From contig CAJQUW010016186.1 in assembly GCA_907163375.1 (NCBI GenBank), positions 62,001-126,000 on the forward strand: DNA of 64,000 bases. The letters are read 5' to 3'. Source of the stretch: Prostheceraeus crozeri. Its lineage: Eukaryota > Platyhelminthes > Polycladida > Euryleptidae. Below the pieces are notes generated by a model, which was not told where the DNA came from, ran no database searches, and saw nothing but the letters and a program-made list of their open reading frames with translations. Each line of letters opens with the position of its first letter. Position 1 is the stretch's first letter. The position numbers and the translations under genes were made by a program. This document shows positions 20,562 through 30,774 of the stretch, in pieces.

Positions 20562-21169
20562 CTAACGACCCTACGCTGTTGGAAATTACTACCGGTATTT
20601 GAATCCTGGACCCTCAGATCATGGTTCATACTGACAGGCCTGCCAACGCTAGCACACGCAGAAAATTCCGGCTTATTAGACCAGATTTTCTTCGAAGCAC
20701 ACAAAACCTCAGCATAACTTATTTCGTCACCCACGTGCTTTTTAACCTGGTCCCTGACATTCTGCGGCAAAGCTTCCAGTAATAAAAGGCCGCTGACATA
20801 ATCCATAGGATTTTTACTTCCACCTTCCCTACTAGCAACATTAACCATCTTCCTTATTCTCTCCCCCACAACATCAAGTGAATCACCAATTATAGCCCTT
20901 GTACTCACTGCAGTTCTCCAAGCGTCCACGCGTCGCAGCCCGAAAGCACATCGTAACGCATTCTTAATAGCTGTTGCATTGTATTTATCAGCATCTGGCA
21001 AGTTCTTCCATGTGTCATACGCGGCACCTGACAAATTCATTGATAAAATCTTCCCCTCTTTATCTTGTAATTCATCTATTTCAATCGCCTGCTCGAAACG
21101 GTCCAACCACCTCTCACAATCTCCATCCCCACTAAACTCAACAATCTTTTTAATGGCCTTCATACTCAA
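20354..21169 (-). CDS. Gag-like protein with zinc knuckles
   Basis: A 271-residue frame starting just inside the 5' LTR. The N-terminal two-thirds resemble a retrotransposon gag/capsid region (DGDCERWLDRFEQAIE). Two CCHC knuckles follow near residues 203-235 (CFGCNRIGHLRKDC, CFRCGQKGHYQSNC), typical of nucleocapsid RNA binding. Overlap with the pol frame suggests ribosomal frameshifting, as known for this group. Confidence 0.88.
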   Translation of the reverse strand: MSMKAIKKIVEFSGDGDCERWLDRFEQAIEIDELQDKEGKILSMNLSGAAYDTWKNLPDADKYNATAIKNALRCAFGLRRVDAWRTAVSTRAIIGDSLDVVGERIRKMVNVASREGGSKNPMDYVSGLLLLEALPQNVRDQVKKHVGDEISYAEVLCASKKIWSNKPEFSACASVGRPVSMNHDLRVQDSNTGSNFQQRRVVRCFGCNRIGHLRKDCQITCFRCGQKGHYQSNCSSTTAVPLNDVPGAAQQMQAVAPQQSKGMVPASQPRL

Positions 21170-21192
21170 TGCAATTCGTTGCCCGGCTAGCT

Positions 21193-21409
21193 TCTGAGAA
21201 CCAAATTAACGTTTAAGTTATAGTTTATTGCCTCCGAAAGTCAATGGGTGACACTTGTTTACAAAATATGCAATTCCGCACTTATCACAATGCGTTGACA
21301 CACAACCTCACAATAACACAAGATCATATCACATATTTACACATGTACATCTAACATTAAAATAGTTCATATAAACAAAACACTAAATATCCGAAATCAT
21401 TATTCTACA
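21193..21409 (-). repeat. 5' LTR of the 17-21 kb element
   Basis: 217 bp direct repeat partner of 17027-17243; the 5-bp target duplication TCTAG follows at 21410-21414. Confidence 0.93.
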
Positions 21410-22141
21410 TCTAGCTTTGAGTAAGCTCTTTGAAATTGATGAATAGATGTTTCTAGGTTTTGCCCAAGGTCTTTGCCGAATCCTTGCTCGACAACATTCT
21501 TGAACTCACGGAAAGCTGTGGAATACTGTTCAAGTCTAACTTTGTTTTGGTCAAGACAACGAATTGATGGAATTGACAACGAATCAGCATGGTTCAACAG
21601 CTTGCGACACATATTTCCTGTAAATTCACCACCATGAAGCTTCGGTTGCATTAAGCCCAACTCGTTCAACCATTCGTCAGTCTCTCGTGGACATGATTTC
21701 TGTATTTCCTTGAAAATCTTGTTGACAATTCTCAACATAAGATGTAGTTCGGGAGGTGGAATCACATCAATCAATAATGCATTTGTTTCACCACGAACAA
21801 TAGGATGGTGAACGCAGCTCTTGAATTCTTTTACTGAAGCTGTTGAATTATAGATCTTCCGTGTTCGATCATATTGGTCGGCAAGCCGCTTGATTTCTCC
21901 AACGGTGCGCATATGATAGGATCTAGAAATGCATGCGTTTGAAAATTCAGATTTAGGACATACACAATACAAACAGGGAAATGAACTAGAATGAGATTGT
22001 AATTCGGAGAGAATATTGGCCATTTTTAAATCAACAGCACAAACATATCGAAACTCAATTTCGTCGATCTTAAGTAAATTCAAAATGTGACGAATGTTAG
22101 AATATGTCTCAGTAACTCCTTGCAAAATCGCAATTCTGCCG
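21410..22141 (-). CDS. Element G protein, middle part
   Basis: Reading from the TTAA at 22142, the protein runs GRIAILQGVTETYSNIRHIL, CAVDLKMANIL, FPCLYC and PPPELHLMLRIVNKIF, ending RAYSKL at the LTR insertion. These are landmarks of a protein type I know from transposon-rich invertebrate genomes such as Hydra, without a Pfam name I can give. The region continues at 16802-17026 on one side. On the other side the frame reads ELKRKKDHH-NSAV up to the second copy of the TTAA at 33002, so element D sits inside this coding sequence. Function unknown; a transposase is an inference from context. Confidence 0.7.
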
Positions 22142-22251
22142 TTAAAAGGCAAAACGACGTATTTCGGAATGTCATGGTTTTGAGAAAATCTGCTTTGTAA
22201 ATGATGTCATTCTAGGTGTGAATTCTGCTTTTTATACTTCCTGTATCTCAT

Positions 22252-22551
22252 CCGATATTTTAAAAGGTAAAACAACGTATTTCGAAATACGTTTCCCATT
22301 TGCATGGATTTTAAAAGGTAAAACAACGTATTTCAAAATACGTTTCCCATGTGCGTGGATTTTAAAAGGCAAAACAACGTATTTCGCAATACGTTTCCCA
22401 TGTGCGTGGATTTTAAAAGGCAAAACAACGTATTTCGAAATACGTTTCCCATGTGCGTGGATTTTAAAAGGCAAAACAACGTATTTCGAAATACGTTTCC
22501 CATTTGCGAGGATTTTAAAAGGTAAAACAACGTATTTCGAAATATGTTGCG
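22252..22551 (+). repeat. Left 51-bp array of element D, six units
   Basis: Units start TAAAAGG at 22261, 22312, 22363, 22414, 22465 and 22516. Each contains AAAACAACGTATTTCGAAAT, whose core CGTATTTCGAAATACG is a perfect 16-bp palindrome (changed in units 2, 3 and 6), then a spacer such as TTTCCCATGTGCGTGGATTT. The 123-codon frame over the array is only the 17-codon echo of a 51-bp repeat. Confidence 0.95.
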
Positions 22552-23187
22552 CCTACTGTAGCTTAGATTTCAACAGACAGAACCGATAACGTTCGATCAC
22601 AGCGTAAATTGAACTCAAGAAATACCAAAAACATTTACATAAGCTGCCACGTTGTCAAATTTGTCCTCTACTCCGCAATTTTAGTGCCGTCTCCAAAATG
22701 CAATTGGAGTGATATTATAAAATAGTGATAGTGTGATAGTTCTGCAAAAGGGTATTTCGATATTTTTGCCACTATCTACATGAAGTTGTACTGCAATTAC
22801 ACCCAATTATATATAGCTACAACTACTGCAGTTTTATGTACTTTGTACACATATTTGTACTTTTACCCTGTTCATAGAAACGATGCCATACAACTTCCAT
22901 GTATACACGTAATCGAATTATTATTTCGGTCTATATTCATTATACGTCGGTCTCTCACACTATCTACTTATTGATGTCCTGTTACATATTTGCATGTAGA
23001 CTAATGATACTGGTAGGCCCCAAGTCTGTGTTTGGCACCTTAGAATATTTCAAAACAAAATATAAAAATCAAAATATGTTTTATGATTTAAGTATGTGTA
23101 ATTATGCCATTACAAACACAAAATTGTACAGTTATGTCTTTAATCAATAGAAAAATCTCGGTAGTCTTTCTTTAGGCATAATAAAAT
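22552..23187. other. 3' region of the element D gene
   Basis: Non-coding DNA between the left array and the stop codon of the element D gene (23188). AT-rich, with no further repeat or gene that I can support. Confidence 0.5.
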
Positions 23188-25324
23188 CTAAAAATCACAT
23201 TCCCTAACATTCATGAGATCGTCAACATCACCAACTTCCATATCTTTGTAAAATTGTTGACGATTAATAGGCATATGTTTTGAAAGATTCACCAGGTCTC
23301 TTTTCTTCTGTTGAGAAATACCCCGTTTCTTGATTTCTTTTGGTATCCCTTCAATTGGTCGATCTTGCTCATTCATGATACCTTTAAGCACGGATTTTTT
23401 GAAAATAGGATGCTCTTGGAAAGGTCCATCGAAATTTAGCTTTAGAAATACATCGTATGAACCTTTTCTAAAGTGAACCACACGCGCTTCAGATAAGCCA
23501 CGTAATCGCGCTACAGTGTCGGTCATTTGGAAAGCCCAAAAATCATCATATTTCAGTGCAACCGAGTTCATTCGCCTTCTTGAGTTATTAATCAGCTCTT
23601 TCATATCATCAAAATCATAAATCTCATTCGATTTTCGGAGTTTTTCTGATATTGCGGCATGGACGCTGTCGGTTGATATGTAGGTATGCCCAACTTCCAG
23701 GAATTTCAATGTTATCGTTTTGGCTGAAACGCGGATGTCATTCACAAGCAGCATTAAAACACTAAAGAGCAATTTGTTTTTATTCTGTGAATTGCAATTA
23801 TCGGCAAAGAAAATGATATCCTCAAAATCTCGGCAGAAATCTAGTATGAAGTGCGAGTAGGCGGATGCAATATTCTTAGCTTTTCGACCGGCTTGTTCCT
23901 CATGCCAAATGATACAGGTAGCTGATCCATTCGAGGCGACATCGCAAAAAGTTTCGTTAAAGACGATTAATTTTCGACTGAAAACAGCCTCTTTGATGGC
24001 TAGACGGGGAAGGAGTAAAACCTTCTGCATATCAACAGATACAACCTTGAAATTCGACTCTTCGGATTTAACTTCATCGCTTTTCATTTCCTCTCTTGCT
24101 CTACAATTGTTTTCTCGATGTTTATGGTATTCCAAACAGTCTCCTAGTGGAAGACATGAATGCTCTGCAAGATGTTTGTGATCTTCACAGACTGTACACT
24201 TGTCTTGCTGAGGTCCTTGAAACGAAATATTCATTTTGTGAAATTCTGTGTAAAAATAAGTGTGTGAACATGGAACATCTTTTGATCCTGTTTGTTTCAA
24301 TTTCATGTCAACGAAGTTATCATACAATTTACGAATCGATAATTCGCTCGAAAGATAACGACGATTAGGAGAATGTGCTAATCTATAATGTGAAATACAC
24401 GGCTTGTAGGATTCGATAAATTCATGAATTTCACTTCTCAATGTTTCGTCAAGTTTATTCGATGGTTCATGACGTCCTCTCCTATCAACAGTTGCACCAA
24501 GGTTGAGAGAGAGTTCATTAGCTGGAAGATTGAATACTGATCGAATAATGGAGTCTGATGCTTTATACCCCTGTGTCCTTAGGAAAAATCGGGAAAAATG
24601 TCTTACAAACTTTCATTTTATTCAAGGAATAAGACATAGATTTCATTTTACGTGTCAGTGATCCACCTGAGCACTTTGCCGAGACGTTTGTTTGAAGCAG
24701 TGAAACTTCTTCTGTCCTGTAACTTCATTTTCCAAAATGAATCATGGATTATCTGCCGAGTTTCATCAGTTATCAGATCACAAGAAAATCCCTTACTTCG
24801 AGGCAATTTGCTATCATGGTTACAATTGGATAGGAGTAAAGGATGTTTATCAACAACGTTGCTTTGAGCGACGTCATGATCTTCATCGCTTGTGATACCA
24901 GATTCACGATCAACACATGTAGAGCAGGACACAAAAGTATCATTCATATTTTCTTCATCACTTATTAAAACACTTGAATTTAGAAGTTCAGAAACACAAC
25001 TAGCAGGATAATCGGATCTAGATTGGTTTTCATCAAACACAGTATCTTCTTCTCTAGGGATGCTTTTGTGGTTCGAGACATCAAAAATTTTCCCAACAGG
25101 TTTGAAATCGCCGAAATCTTCATCCGCAAGCATCTTTTCGTCCAAGTCAACCCCACTACCATGAAGTTCGACCGATTGATAGTCGCATCCACTGCAATTT
25201 GGTAGCTGGAAATCGGCAATTGAGACCGATAGTTCATTTTCCTGGTCGGAATTCACTTTTGTCAGATGTTCCTGCAGCACGATCTCCTCCATTGCCGTAG
25301 GTTGTTCAGTGCAGTAAACCGCCT
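23188..25324 (-). pseudogene. Element D gene, last exon (DUF7869-like protein, frameshifted)
   Basis: The exon begins after an AG acceptor (TTTCAG, 25325-25330). Its first part, to 24648, is acidic and low-complexity. The second part holds recognisable landmarks: KVCKTFF, the HEPSNKLDETL/EIHEFIESYKPCISHY region, cysteine pairs (CTVCEDH), SVDMQKVLLLP, IIFFADNCNSQNKN and EVGHTYISTDSVH. The invariant Asp residues in SVDMQK and FFADNC make an RNase-H-like (DDE) fold plausible. Two frame changes lie between 24650 and 24590, so this copy is probably inactive. I match it to proteins labelled DUF7869 from memory; transposase activity is inference. Confidence 0.75.
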
Positions 25325-25583
25325 CTGAAAGTAGAATATCAAGACTTAACCATTTTTATATATTTTTAAATGCTTCTCAATATTTTAATTATATATCAGA
25401 ACATTTCATCTTAGATTTAATTAATTTAGATTTAATAGGAGTACATAATCATCTTTAAACAGCATTTTTGCATTTAAGCAACATGTACAATGTAGGCTAC
25501 ATGTCTTGATTTATTAGAGTGCATTTAAGCGTAAAAGATGAGTTTTAGGCCTACATGGTATACTGATATTTAGGCAATCTTAC

Positions 25584-25663
25584 CTTCACACTCATTCAAC
25601 ATATCTAGATAACTTCCATTGAAAGGATTATTCAACGATTCGTCTTCCGCACCCAAAACACTG
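25584..25663 (-). CDS. Element D gene, exon 2 (3' portion)
   Basis: Encodes VLGAEDESLNNPFNGSYLDM...NECE and ends at a strong donor, G|GTAAGA (25583). Splicing to the AG at 25325 removes a 259-bp intron and keeps frame (GAA-G|AG-GCG). Its right side is cut by the Harbinger insertion; the other part of the same exon is at 31416-31631, and DDSS reads through once the insert and one CTG are discounted. Confidence 0.75.
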
Positions 25664-26055
25664 AGGCCGGATTTTCGACACGCGATAACCCTTAAACCAA
25701 GCAGTGGATCACCTATCCGCTCGTGAGCGACGCCCCCGAGTGCGGCTAACCCAATTCTCGACACAGGATAGCGAGCGGGCGCTCAGTCCAGTTTAGGATT
25801 TCCCCTTATCCTAGCTCCTAGTGGTTTCACGGGGCGGTTTAGGCATGAATCAGACAATTTATGGCTACTGTTGGTTAGCAAAGACACAATATCTTACATA
25901 GAATAGAATAGAATAAATGTTATATTGATAATGGAAATCATGCATTACAATTTTACAATGATCGGGTATAAGCAATGGTCAAAACATAAAGTCAATCAAG
26001 AAAAAACGATGTATCAACAAAGAAAATTGAACTTCTACAAGAATGCATCACTTTA

Positions 26056-27990
26056 CTAAGTCATGCTGTTGTATAACGCTGTACAAAATGGGAAAAAAGA
26101 AGCTCGGCTAGTTTCGGTTCGGCAGTATGGCACAAGTAGCTTGCGAGACAAACGTGGCTGAGTCAAATGGGAAGGTGCTAAGTGGTGAAGCTGATTGTCA
26201 CTATAGTCAATAATTCCTTTGAATGCTTTTAAGGCCAGATGCTCACGTCGAATTGCTAGAGGTGTGAATCTATCACAATCACATTCGATGCCACAAATTA
26301 TACGGTGGCATCGTCGACGAATTTTTTCTAGTCTCTCCGAATTTTTCTTGTTAATTCCAATTAACAGCGGAGCATTGTATTCGAACGTTGATAATATTAC
26401 AGCATTATAAATCAGCATCAGTTCTGGTTTGGACAAATTGTATTTCAAACGCTTCAGTATGAATAACCGACGACTGGCTCGCTTGCATAGGTTATCCACA
26501 AAAGAGTCCCATGTCAAATTGGAGTTGAATAGCACACCAAGAATTCGGAGCTGATCCTTGAAAAAGGGGTTTGACGGAGAGAATACCTGTCTGTTGCGCA
26601 CAAGCATGCACTGAGTCTTTTCACGGTTTAAAGTGAGGCCATGTGAGGAACACCAAAGGTCGATATTGTACATCTCAGTCTCCACTAGCAAGTCAACATT
26701 GTCACTATTACAAATTGGCAACGCTAAAAGCACATCATCGGCATATTTACACATTACAGCTGATTTGTGTCTCGGCTTCAAAGAACTCATATGGACACAG
26801 AATAAAAATGGCGAAAGTTTCCCACCTTGAGGTATACCTGATGTGACCTTAACAATGGAACTCTGTTTGTCTCTCACTTTGACATACTGTCTACGATCCT
26901 GCAAAAAATTACAGCACCACAATAAAAAGTGCTTAGGGAACGCAACATTAATAAGAGATTCTACTAAACTTCTATGAGTGACACGATCGAAGGCTTTAGC
27001 CATATCAAAAGACATGAGTAAAACTCCACTATTTTGTAAGTTGTCAAGGGATGATGTTATAAAGTCATGTACTCTGATATTCGCATGCAATGTAGAGTGG
27101 TTTGGTCGGAATCCATATTGGTCTGGTCCATATGCATCAATGAAAGATGGCTTCATAGAGTCGATAACATACTGCTCTAGGACCTTTGTGAACACAGATA
27201 ACACGGATATTGGTCGAAAGTCGCTTACATCAGGATTCTTCTTTTTTGGGATCGGAGTGACAGATGCCATTTTCCAAATTTCTGGGACAGTCTTTGTTTC
27301 GAGGGAGAGAGCAATGAGATGAGAAATCGGTCCTGCTAGGATGTCACTCGCCACTTTAGCAAGAAATGGAGGGAATTCGTCAAAACCGGCCGCTTTTTTG
27401 ACGTTCAGCTTCTCAAGATAATTCCTGGTCTTTTCTTGAGAAACAGTGATGTTCCATTCACCATTGTCGTCCATATTCTCAATTAGCTGGTAAATTTCAG
27501 ACCAGTCCGATGATGGACAAAAATTAGACAGCAACGCAGTGTTTATGTCCTCAATGGTTTCATCACTGAAACTGTAGGAATCTGATTGTTTAGAAGTATC
27601 AGAAACAACTTTCCATATTCCATTTGGTTTTCGCTTGAGTTTTGATATCCAATTCATCTTTGCTTGTTTGATCTCTTTGCGAATTTTGGTCTTATACATG
27701 TTATACAACTCGTAGTTTCTGTTACGGAACGCTGCATACCTTTGATTGAGTACCTTGAGCTTGGGTGAAAACCATGATTTTTCTTTCCCGGTCATCTCCA
27801 CAACTTGATAAGGAATACTCTCTAAGGCACTATAAACAATCACATAGAAAAAATGACATTTTTCATCTATTGAAGCGTTTTGGCGGTAAAATGAGTGCCA
27901 TGGGAAAGAAGCCAATCTATTTAGAAAAGCAGCTACATCTTTCACGGAAATCATAAACTCTTGCAGAATACGAACAATTCTTATGAGCAT
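26056..27990 (-). CDS. LINE ORF2, reverse transcriptase part
   Basis: A 644-residue frame. RT motifs in order: KKAAGFDEFPPFLAK, VTPIPKKKNPDVSDFRPISV, FDMAKAFDRV, GIPQGGKLSPFLF and the YADDVLLA active site (residues about 415-422), then the thumb and a C-terminal region ending in a typical LYNSMT. It overlaps the endonuclease frame by 74 bp in a different phase. DVAAFLNRL here continues VYDFR of the endonuclease frame, so a single frameshift near 27940 has split one ORF2. Confidence 0.9.
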   Translation of the reverse strand: MLIRIVRILQEFMISVKDVAAFLNRLASFPWHSFYRQNASIDEKCHFFYVIVYSALESIPYQVVEMTGKEKSWFSPKLKVLNQRYAAFRNRNYELYNMYKTKIRKEIKQAKMNWISKLKRKPNGIWKVVSDTSKQSDSYSFSDETIEDINTALLSNFCPSSDWSEIYQLIENMDDNGEWNITVSQEKTRNYLEKLNVKKAAGFDEFPPFLAKVASDILAGPISHLIALSLETKTVPEIWKMASVTPIPKKKNPDVSDFRPISVLSVFTKVLEQYVIDSMKPSFIDAYGPDQYGFRPNHSTLHANIRVHDFITSSLDNLQNSGVLLMSFDMAKAFDRVTHRSLVESLINVAFPKHFLLWCCNFLQDRRQYVKVRDKQSSIVKVTSGIPQGGKLSPFLFCVHMSSLKPRHKSAVMCKYADDVLLALPICNSDNVDLLVETEMYNIDLWCSSHGLTLNREKTQCMLVRNRQVFSPSNPFFKDQLRILGVLFNSNLTWDSFVDNLCKRASRRLFILKRLKYNLSKPELMLIYNAVILSTFEYNAPLLIGINKKNSERLEKIRRRCHRIICGIECDCDRFTPLAIRREHLALKAFKGIIDYSDNQLHHLAPSHLTQPRLSRKLLVPYCRTETSRASFFPFCTALYNSMT

Positions 27991-28690
27991 TTTGACATTT
28001 AAAAAGAGTCTTACACGGTTTCAAGATTACAGTGTTGTGGTCAGAACTATCAATTGGTGGACCGATGTTCAGTGGGGTTTCGTCACAATCACCCGATTCA
28101 CAAGATGAACAATAGTAAAATGAAAAAGCAGTCTTAGAAAGGAAAATCTTATCCAAGATAGACGTTTTTCTAGTTTCGCTATTTACCACTTGTACAAGTT
28201 GGAGTGACTGATTGAGATAAACTGTAGGCAATTGATTTATATCTCCAGCTATCACGAAATGAGTTGTATTGAAAGTATCACAGAAAGTGACTAATACATC
28301 ACTTACCTCTGTATATTGACAACTTTTCAAATTGGGAGGGACATAGATAACAATCATGATAATGTCATTAGTCTTAAAATAGACACAAAGACACTCAAGA
28401 AATGATAGTTGCCGCGGAAAAACTATAATTTCAAATTGTAAATTGCACCGTACATATGCACAGACGCCTCCACCTCGCCTCCCATCAGTTCTATCTTGAC
28501 GGATAAGAGTGTAGCCAGAAATGCTCACTTCTTCATCAGCCACAGTCTGAGTGAGCCAAGTCTCACAAAGTGCGATAACATCATGGTTTTCACATGCAGC
28601 AATGACACGAACCTCATCAAATTTAGGTCTCAATGATCGAATATTCGTCAGTAAAATATTCGGGATTTCCATTTTCCTAAAAGCGCTCAT
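27917..28690 (-). CDS. LINE ORF2, endonuclease part
   Basis: A 257-residue apurinic-like endonuclease domain. Catalytic landmarks are LLTNIRSLRPKFDE at the start, CETWL (Glu), RRGGGVCAYV, GDIN (the usual GDxN), DKIFL and SSDHNTV near the end. It nicks target DNA for target-primed reverse transcription. The start overlaps the ORF1 stop, the usual tight ORF1/ORF2 arrangement. A frameshift separates it from the RT part. Confidence 0.88.
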   Translation of the reverse strand: MSAFRKMEIPNILLTNIRSLRPKFDEVRVIAACENHDVIALCETWLTQTVADEEVSISGYTLIRQDRTDGRRGGGVCAYVRCNLQFEIIVFPRQLSFLECLCVYFKTNDIIMIVIYVPPNLKSCQYTEVSDVLVTFCDTFNTTHFVIAGDINQLPTVYLNQSLQLVQVVNSETRKTSILDKIFLSKTAFSFYYCSSCESGDCDETPLNIGPPIDSSDHNTVILKPCKTLFKCQNAHKNCSYSARVYDFRERCSCFSK

Positions 28691-29487
28691 TAAAAATTTT
28701 TGGCAAAAGATCTTGGGACAATTTTATTCCTGTATAGAATCACATCTTCTCCGCTTTCTTTCCTATCTTTGAGTTCTTTGCGCAGTTCCTTGTCTTTGAT
28801 TTGCTGAAGAGAGGTAAGGTCATTATTGATGTACACATTTCTGAAGTCAGTTGAATTTCGCAGATTTCTACTGTTCCTCAGAACCGATAATTTTTTTTGG
28901 AAATTGCCAAACGTTACTTTGATGAGTCTTGGAGCACTATTACGAGGTCTTCCAATGCGATTATATGATGTTAGAGACACAGCTTCACAATTGACTGTGG
29001 CCAGAATTTTTAGAATCTTTGATTCATCGTGTTGCTTTCGGTCATTTACTGAGCCATCGGTGGATTCTGCTATTCCAGCAAAAATCAAATTATTTCGTCG
29101 ACTAAGACGGTTTTCAAGTTCTTCCATGATGCCATCTGATACATGGGTCAAAGTTGCTTGATTATCAATATTCAGATCATCAATTTGGGACTGTAGAGAT
29201 TCGCAAGTCCGTTGCAACGATTTTTGCTGGTCCAGAACTTCTACCAACTTCATCTCCAAATTCTTGAAATGATCATTAAGCTTTTGTTCTAAAATTCTTT
29301 CAATATCGACTTTTGTAACAGCATCATTTACCTTGGCTTGCGCTGTCTGTGAGTCATAGGACTTTACTGCATCCTTCAACGCTATAGTCAATTGCTCTTT
29401 GTTCAACTTGCCGATTTGAGAACTTGACATCCTTCGAATTGAAGTAAAAGAAAAAGAACCGTTTAAATCTTTTCCTTCAGGCATCAT
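28690..29487 (-). CDS. LINE ORF1 protein
   Basis: A 265-residue protein. The first half is rich in Lys, Glu, Gln and Leu heptads (about residues 35-125, a likely coiled coil). Then come RRNNLIFAGIAES and RLIKVTFGNFQKK, the RNA-binding type domain seen in ORF1 proteins of L1- and CR1-group LINEs. It has no zinc knuckle. It is expected to bind LINE RNA as a chaperone. The frame is whole. Confidence 0.85.
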   Translation of the reverse strand: MMPEGKDLNGSFSFTSIRRMSSSQIGKLNKEQLTIALKDAVKSYDSQTAQAKVNDAVTKVDIERILEQKLNDHFKNLEMKLVEVLDQQKSLQRTCESLQSQIDDLNIDNQATLTHVSDGIMEELENRLSRRNNLIFAGIAESTDGSVNDRKQHDESKILKILATVNCEAVSLTSYNRIGRPRNSAPRLIKVTFGNFQKKLSVLRNSRNLRNSTDFRNVYINNDLTSLQQIKDKELRKELKDRKESGEDVILYRNKIVPRSFAKNF

Positions 29488-29540
29488 TCAAGCTTTTGAG
29501 CAGAAGCAAGTGATGACAAACGGCAAAATCAAAATTGATA

Positions 29541-29609
29541 TTCAGTTGGATTTGAACCCTCGACTGTGTAACCAAATCACAATACTGAAGCCAATGAGCT
29601 ACGACCGAA
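29541..29609 (-). tRNA. tRNA-like sequence
   Basis: On the minus strand an A box (TAGCTCATTGG) and a B box (GGTTCAAATCC) stand at tRNA spacing. Six acceptor pairs can form between TTCGGT and ACTGAA, but the T stem is poor. It is best read as a tRNA-derived relic or SINE head at the LINE/Harbinger boundary. Confidence 0.35.
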
Positions 29610-29830
29610 ACAATCAGAACACTGCTTCTGGAATATCTGGATCAGAGGAATGCCAATCTCGACGTAAGTGTGCAAATCCAGCTTTACAACATTTACGAAC
29701 AACGACAATGACACTGATTGAGGAAAGTGAACACAGATCAGCTGGATTGCGTAGATATCTGGCAGGAGCTGTAAAAATGTACGACCGTCCACTGGCAGCA
29801 TAGATTGTTTGAGTAAATAGCAAAAAATAG

Positions 29831-29913
29831 TTCAGTGAGGGAGGGATCGAACCCTAGAACCTGTTCTCGACGGTTAGCCAACGAGGCAGTTTGGCCACCG
29901 GAGCACTCGCGCG
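29831..29913 (-). tRNA. Second tRNA-like sequence
   Basis: On the minus strand GGTGGCCAAACTG followed by GGGTTCGATCCCT resembles the D-arm and T-arm of a long-variable-arm tRNA (Ser/Leu type). Acceptor pairing is poor. Probably a decayed tRNA-derived repeat. Confidence 0.3.
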
Positions 29914-30503
29914 ATAAGAGTCGCCCTGCAGTAACTTATTGGGAGAATAGTGCAGACGATCGAGGTCGTGGCCGACTTCCGATAAAATAGTGACGTCGGC
30001 AACACACAGCGGATCTCTCAGCACGACATTATCGCATGCAGGCAAGGGAGAGAGAGAGCGCGCAGGCGGATGGAACAACGATTCACAGGCGAAGACGGCC
30101 CTGCAGTATGGATGTCGATGTGAGGCGATTGCTTGAGGGAACCAAGCCAAGAGATACAGTAGTGGTTGACTCGCGGAGACAGTGGCGCTATAACCGGCTG
30201 GACCAATCACTGTGTCGAAAATTTGCCAAAAGTATTGTGAAACAGTTCGGAGTTGGGAGGATCGCAGCACATGAACCACTGAGCGGAAGAAAATGCAAGA
30301 GGGCTCAAACGATAGAGTGGCGCATGGCGATGCAGATGAATCAAAAAACTCGGGGAACGGTCAGGTAGGACCGAAGTTATGCGACAGTAAAGAGTCACGC
30401 TCAGGAGCACGACAAAACACGACCGCGCGCCAGGGAGGTACTCGATGTTCATAATAACATAATAACATTTCCTCTCTATCTGTGGTAAGAGACTAACTTG
30501 TGA
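29914..30503. other. Interior of Harbinger 3, no supported gene
   Basis: Somewhat GC-richer DNA than its surroundings, with no recognisable protein. Frames on both strands are short and lack motifs. Confidence 0.4.
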
Positions 30504-30689
30504 ATGATGGCTGCCTTCCTTGATATTTATCCTGACTTAGAAGATGAACACCAAATTCGACGAGATATTTTCTCATACAGTGACTCGAAATTCTATCGCC
30601 TTTACCGCTTTGATAAAACCACTTTCTCCTACATCGTCGATTTAATTCATATATTCCATCATAATGAAAAAAATCCAATCTTTCAATAA
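30504..30689 (+). pseudogene. Harbinger transposase, N-terminal fragment
   Basis: A 61-codon frame, IFSYSDSKFYRLYRFDKTTF, resembling the start of PIF/Harbinger transposases (compare FRQRYRFSKPGVDYI in the 34.8-kb element). It stops before any catalytic residue, so this Harbinger cannot mobilise itself. Confidence 0.55.
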
Positions 30690-30774
30690 AGTATGCATTT
30701 ATTGATATTCAGTACGGTATTCAATAACACAAGTATTATACCTCAGAAAATAAACCTGAGAAGAATATTAACAT

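Larger units (their letters stand above)
17027..21409 (-). mobile_element. Young Ty3/gypsy-like LTR element, looks whole
   Basis: Two 217-bp direct repeats (17027-17243 and 21193-21409) bound a 3.9-kb interior on the minus strand. The 5-bp duplication TCTAG flanks it (17022-17026, 21410-21414). The repeats differ at two of 217 positions by eye, so the insertion is recent. A purine tract (GGGGGAG, minus strand) adjoins the 3' LTR. Gag and pol frames overlap, as in families that use frameshifting. It is inserted in the coding region of element G. No envelope gene is seen. Confidence 0.93.
25898..29500 (-). mobile_element. CR1/Jockey-superfamily LINE, near full length
   Basis: Two ORFs on the minus strand: ORF1 (28690-29487) and the endonuclease-RT ORF2 (28690 down to 26056). 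The 3' end, at about 25898, carries an (ATTCT)3-like tail (plus strand GAATAGAATAGAATAAATG), as CR1/L2-type elements carry short repeats in place of poly(A). The 5' end, about 29500, is approximate. No clear target duplication was found. Inserted in Harbinger element 3. Confidence 0.85.

Noticed and set aside
22218-22589. 123-codon ORF with a 17-residue repeat
   Set aside because: It is the translation of the 51-bp array; the opposite strand is equally open. The DNA palindrome is the conserved feature.
29854-30368. Longer ORFs on both strands at about 30 kb
   Set aside because: Overlapping frames on opposite strands in a GC-richer patch, with no motif or splice support.
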